Below are positions 8,187 to 8,204 of a stretch of 8,204 bases of DNA, piece after piece (within the stretch, counting starts at the first letter, position 1; the number at the start of each line of letters is the position of its first letter). The notes beneath the pieces were generated by a model that saw nothing but the letters and a program-made list of their open reading frames with translations, had not been told where the DNA came from and did not search any database. Made by a program: the position numbers and the translations under genes. This stretch comes from an uncultured Collinsella sp. (GTDB lineage: Bacteria; Actinomycetota; Coriobacteriia; Coriobacteriales; Coriobacteriaceae): NCBI GenBank assembly GCA_900541235.1, contig UQIW01000031.1, positions 1 through 8,204 of the forward strand. The letters are read 5' to 3'.

Positions 8187-8199
8187 AAAGGGAGGGGAC
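8187..8199 (+). promoter_or_regulatory. Possible ribosome-binding site of a gene beyond the right edge
   Basis: AAAGGGAGGGGAC lies close to the edge and resembles a Shine-Dalgarno. No start codon is present in the remaining bases, so the gene would have to start just past 8204. Confidence 0.3.
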
Positions 8200-8204
8200 A
8201 CCGC

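Noticed and set aside
8187..8204. T-box antiterminator suggested by GGGAGGGGACACCGC
   Set aside because: It lacks the TGGN-ACCGC spacing of the T-box bulge, lies after rather than before the terminator, and no specifier stem is apparent.

Overview
The window looks like a chromosomal piece of a gut coriobacterium, most likely Collinsella or a close relative. The basis is recall of family-level similarity and GC-rich codon use with many long antisense shadow frames. No 16S or other taxonomic marker is present, so this is inference. Layout: (i) 1-129, the last codons of a rightward gene and a long hairpin terminator between convergent genes; (ii) 189-2577, leftward, a pyruvate formate-lyase encoded in two pieces, a 683-residue catalytic protein and, downstream of it, an 83-residue glycyl-radical protein; (iii) 2578-3126, a 549-base divergent intergenic region; (iv) 3127-7795, rightward, a tightly coupled operon of a MarR-family regulator and two ABC exporter half-transporters, closed by a strong terminator at 7826-7862; (v) 7863-8204, non-coding DNA with a REP-like hairpin, a candidate promoter, a 26-bp perfect palindrome with a pyrimidine/T-rich tail and a purine-rich ribosome-binding-like sequence at the very edge.

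Pyruvate formate-lyase converts pyruvate and CoA to acetyl-CoA and formate in fermenting anaerobes. Normally the Cys-Cys active site and the C-terminal Gly radical loop are in one chain of about 760 residues. Here the large chain keeps the Cys-Cys pair (409-410) and stops just after the ALGKED segment. The small chain carries RVSGYA with the radical glycine (Gly58). Together they make 766 residues, so little is missing. The small protein has its own strong Shine-Dalgarno and is separated from the large gene by 85 bases holding two hairpins. This argues for a stable two-subunit enzyme rather than a recent frameshift. No activase gene is visible in the window.

The exporter pair has the hallmarks of an asymmetric heterodimer. 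The first subunit has Asp in place of the catalytic Glu and Gln in place of the switch His, but a good VSGGQ signature. The second has an intact DE/His pair but an altered LSQGQ signature. Joined head to tail they give one degenerate and one competent ATP site. The first subunit also carries an insertion of about 200 residues between TM1 and TM2, predicted to lie outside the cell. The MarR protein overlaps the first transporter gene by 4 bases and probably controls the operon. A near-perfect inverted repeat spans its start codon, and upstream of it lies a nested set of stems that may be a structured RNA. Both regulatory elements are proposed from reading the sequence only.
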